Source of the DNA: an uncultured Sphingorhabdus sp.
Lineage (GTDB): Bacteria; Pseudomonadota; Alphaproteobacteria; Sphingomonadales; Sphingomonadaceae
NCBI GenBank assembly: GCA_947492905.1
Contig: CANLOL010000001.1
Coordinates: 1,776,578 to 1,840,577 of the forward strand
Direction of reading: 5' to 3'
Length of the DNA: 64,000 bases
Position 1 is the first letter of the stretch. Each line of letters starts with the position of its first letter. A model generated the notes under the pieces. That model did no database searches and was not told where the DNA came from. It was given only the letters and a program-made list of their open reading frames with translations. This document shows positions 61,767-64,000 of this stretch, one piece after another. The position numbers and the translations under genes are program-made.

Positions 61767-62237
61767 ATGAATTTTGATGATCTATATCCTGAGCGTTCGA
61801 TTACGACTATGTTGTTGGCCACCATGTTGGCAAGCTTTATAACGTCCATAATTGTTGGAATATTTGCATTGGGCTATGCCCTGACTCAAGCTGAGACAAT
61901 AGATATTTTGGCAATTCTTGCTTTCCCATTATATTTTTTGCCAATATTTTTATTCTGTGTAGCTACTTCCATCATCCCGATGATGCTTTTGGGACCACCG
62001 CTTGCTCATCAAACTGTTAAATTAATTAAACCCAATAGTTTGAGTAATATAGTTATATTATATGGATTCGGTATCTTTTTGGGAATGCTTGTCAGCACTT
62101 TCATTTTCTATTCTATGGGTGGCGGAGTGGATTTGCTCATGTCCATTGGCGCTATTTGGGGCGTTTCCGCAGCCTATATGTGGGATAAATTAATGTTAAA
62201 ACCTTCTCCCGAAGATAATGATAAGGAATATGTGTAA
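61767..62237 (+). CDS. Membrane protein between pdhC and lpd
   Basis: 156 residues with about four membrane helices (MLLATMLASFITSIIVGIFA, ILAFPLYFLPIFLFCVATSI, NIVILYGFGIFLGMLVSTFI and VDLLMSIGAIWGVSAAYMW). A short cytosolic tail ends in EDNDKEYV. No family recognised; it somewhat recalls AT-rich membrane proteins at 7853 and 63629. It begins 16 nt behind the previous gene and ends directly before lpd. Confidence 0.65.
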   Translation: MNFDDLYPERSITTMLLATMLASFITSIIVGIFALGYALTQAETIDILAILAFPLYFLPIFLFCVATSIIPMMLLGPPLAHQTVKLIKPNSLSNIVILYGFGIFLGMLVSTFIFYSMGGGVDLLMSIGAIWGVSAAYMWDKLMLKPSPEDNDKEYV

Positions 62238-63629
62238 ATGTCAAATTATGATCTAGTGGTATTGGGCAGTGGCCCTGGCGGATATGTAGCGGCGATACGC
62301 GGCGCGCAACTTGGTCAAAAAGTAGCGATTGTTGAGCGCGAAAATCTTGGCGGCATTTGCCTGAATTGGGGCTGCATTCCTACAAAAGCACTGCTGCGTA
62401 GTGCTGAGATTTATCATTATATGAACCATGCCAAAGATTATGGTTTAGCGGCCGATAATATTCGCGCTGATATTGATGCTGTGGTGAAACGTTCGCGCGG
62501 CGTCGCTAAACAGCTAAATCAGGGCATTGGCCATTTGATGAAAAAAAATAAGATTACCGTGCATATGGGCGATGGTAAATTGCTTGGTAAGGGCAAATTA
62601 TCAGTCACCAAAGATGGCAAGGTTGAAACGCTCACCGCAAAAAATATAATTGTGGCGACTGGCGCGCGGGCGAGGGACTTACCGTTCGCCAAAGCAGATG
62701 GAAAACGTATTTGGACCTATCGTCATGCAATGGTGCCGCCCGAAATGCCAAAGAAATTATTGGTGATTGGATCAGGCGCTATCGGTATTGAATTTGCAAG
62801 CTTTTATAATGATATGGGTGCGGACGTTACCGTCGTTGAGATGATGGACCGCATTGTACCTGTGGAAGATCATGAAGTTTCTGCATTCCTAGAAAAATCG
62901 CTTAAAAAGCAAGGCATGACCATTATGACGGGCGCTGGTGTGGAAAGCATCAAAACGAGCACAAGCGGCGTTAGCGCAGAGATTAAAGATAGCAAAGGTA
63001 AGGTCGCAAAAAGCGATTTTACCCATGTGATTGTTGCGGTGGGCATTGTTCCCAATACCGAAAATATCGGCTTAGAGGAGCTGGGTATTAAAACTGATCG
63101 TGGTCATATTGTTACCAATCCGATGTGCCAAACCAATAATGCGGGTATCTATGCCATTGGTGATGTGACGCAGCCGCCTTGGCTTGCGCATAAAGCATCG
63201 CATGAAGGCGTGATTGCAGCAGAAGCTATTGCGGGCGGCCATCCGCACGAAATGGACCCGCTCAATATTCCGGGTTGTACCTATTGCCATCCGCAAATTG
63301 CCAGCGTTGGTTTGACCGAAGCAAAGGCTAAAGAAGCAGGATATACTCTCAAAATTGGCAATTTCCCATTCATTGGTAATGGTAAAGCGATTGCATTGGG
63401 TGAAGCCGAGGGCTTTATTAAAACCATATTTGACGCCAAAACCGGTGAATTGCTGGGCGCGCATATGATTGGTGCAGAAGTTACCGAGCTAATCCAAGGC
63501 TATACAGTGGGTAAAACGCTCGAAACGACCGAAGAGGAATTGGGCAATACGGTATTCCCGCATCCAACATTGAGCGAGATGATGCACGAAAGCGTATTAT
63601 CGGCTTATGGTAAGGCGCTACATATTTGA
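62238..63629 (+). CDS. lpd: Dihydrolipoyl dehydrogenase (E3)
   Basis: Flavoprotein that reoxidises dihydrolipoamide of 2-oxoacid dehydrogenase complexes. FAD motif GSGPGGYVAAIRG, redox disulfide Cys41-Cys46 in GGICLNWGCIPTK, NAD motif IGSGAIGIEFASF, and the C-terminal HPTLSEMMHES with the catalytic His-Glu pair. Length 463 is normal. The ATG begins directly after the membrane-protein stop; the stop overlaps the next ATG by one base. Serves the PDH E2 encoded just upstream by inference. Confidence 0.96.
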   Translation: MSNYDLVVLGSGPGGYVAAIRGAQLGQKVAIVERENLGGICLNWGCIPTKALLRSAEIYHYMNHAKDYGLAADNIRADIDAVVKRSRGVAKQLNQGIGHLMKKNKITVHMGDGKLLGKGKLSVTKDGKVETLTAKNIIVATGARARDLPFAKADGKRIWTYRHAMVPPEMPKKLLVIGSGAIGIEFASFYNDMGADVTVVEMMDRIVPVEDHEVSAFLEKSLKKQGMTIMTGAGVESIKTSTSGVSAEIKDSKGKVAKSDFTHVIVAVGIVPNTENIGLEELGIKTDRGHIVTNPMCQTNNAGIYAIGDVTQPPWLAHKASHEGVIAAEAIAGGHPHEMDPLNIPGCTYCHPQIASVGLTEAKAKEAGYTLKIGNFPFIGNGKAIALGEAEGFIKTIFDAKTGELLGAHMIGAEVTELIQGYTVGKTLETTEEELGNTVFPHPTLSEMMHESVLSAYGKALHI

Positions 63630-64000
63630 TGGAATCGAGTGCACCAAATAAATCTGATGAGATTGTTTATAAGATTGATTTTAAAACAAAAACACTTGGT
63701 TGTTTGGTTTCTTTGATGTTGTTCTTTGGAGCAATTATAGGGTTTATGAGCATTACAAACAGGCCAGAAGAATTGACGGGTCGTTATTCTGGTGTAATTA
63801 AAATATTTGCAAGTTTGAATGAAAAAGGAGCTCCCTGGGGGGCTATCATAATTTTATTATTATTTTTGATTATTTCTATACCATCTATACTTAAGTTAAT
63901 GGATAAAACTGCAATTTATTATAATTATGACTATGTTTGGGTTCGGCATAAATTTAAGTATAAAAAAATTAGTTGGAAGAGTATATCTTCGTGCGGATTT
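63629..64000 (+). CDS. Membrane protein, truncated by the window edge
   Basis: The frame from ATG 63629 is open to the last base (124 codons). It contains two membrane helices (LGCLVSLMLFFGAIIGFM and AIIIILLLFLIISIPSIL; the second begins PWGAII) and then a soluble part with YYNYDYVWVRHKFKYKKISW, resembling the start of a small beta-rich PH-like or YcxB-like domain. DNA is AT-rich like the other small membrane genes. It overlaps the lpd stop by one base. No function assigned. Confidence 0.65.
   Translation, partial: MESSAPNKSDEIVYKIDFKTKTLGCLVSLMLFFGAIIGFMSITNRPEELTGRYSGVIKIFASLNEKGAPWGAIIILLLFLIISIPSILKLMDKTAIYYNYDYVWVRHKFKYKKISWKSISSCGF

Overview
The window reads as a chromosomal segment of an alphaproteobacterium, most likely a Sphingomonadales member with an unusually AT-leaning genome. 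Reasons: gene content and family style (ChpT phosphotransferase, PhaR, RpoH, a Sphingomonas-type TonB receptor with a VTGSRI start, a dihydroorotase homologue without its metal ligands, a long ProRS of the eukaryote/archaeal type), close gene packing with many 4-nt ATGA/GTGA stop-start overlaps, and TTAA-N7-TTAA elements of the CtrA type. No insertion sequence, prophage, integron or CRISPR array was seen. Nearly all sequence is accounted for by about 67 protein genes, one tRNA-Leu(UAG) and the RNase P RNA.

Layout. 1-11 kb: guaB, an RsmB-type rRNA methyltransferase, a TPR protein, a DUF481 outer-membrane protein, rppH, the two-subunit 2-oxoacid:ferredoxin oxidoreductase korAB, a small AT-rich membrane protein, a YdjM-like membrane hydrolase, photolyase and an exported protein. 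11-15 kb: SDR, purF, hisI, lipoprotein. 14.6-19 kb: a ParA-like ATPase, a ribbon-helix-helix-tailed partner and two SPOR-domain envelope proteins. 19-23 kb: pyrX-like/pyrB, ruvX and a DUF3089 hydrolase. 23-27.7 kb: gatCAB and an M48 metalloprotease. 27.9-34.5 kb: tRNA-Leu and a protein-quality-control group (tig, clpP, clpX, rpoH) with mtgA and rluD. 34.5-41 kb: a JAMM protease homologue, chpT, and cheA-cheW-cheY-cheB-cheR. 41-43.6 kb: AmpD-like amidase, rnpB, a J-domain protein, a small beta-barrel-like secreted protein and sufE. 43.7-48 kb: a phage-shock (psp) locus with five additional or variant small membrane proteins and a divergent pspF. 48-64 kb: sodB, an MHS-type transporter plus alr, a large TonB-dependent receptor, phaR, proS-rnr, a universal stress protein, and the pdhC-lpd group with two small genes between, then a truncated membrane protein at the right edge.

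How it fits together. Envelope integrity is the recurring theme: psp, SPOR proteins, MtgA, AmpD, M48 and the DUF481 and TonB barrels. A second theme is cell-cycle/polarity control: ChpT (the CtrA phosphorelay), chemotaxis downstream of it, a ParA ATPase, and CtrA-like boxes in front of three of these transcription units. The most striking structure is the psp locus. After pspA-pspB-pspC come four more small genes, each with its own good ribosome binding site, and then a fifth PspB-like one. They encode one membrane helix followed by a short coiled coil, and most end in the same tail found at the end of this organism's PspC. A good sigma-54 promoter faces this operon and a PspF-type activator is divergent to it. 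I regard this expanded psp array as the best candidate for an undescribed system here; the ParA/RHH/SPOR group is second.
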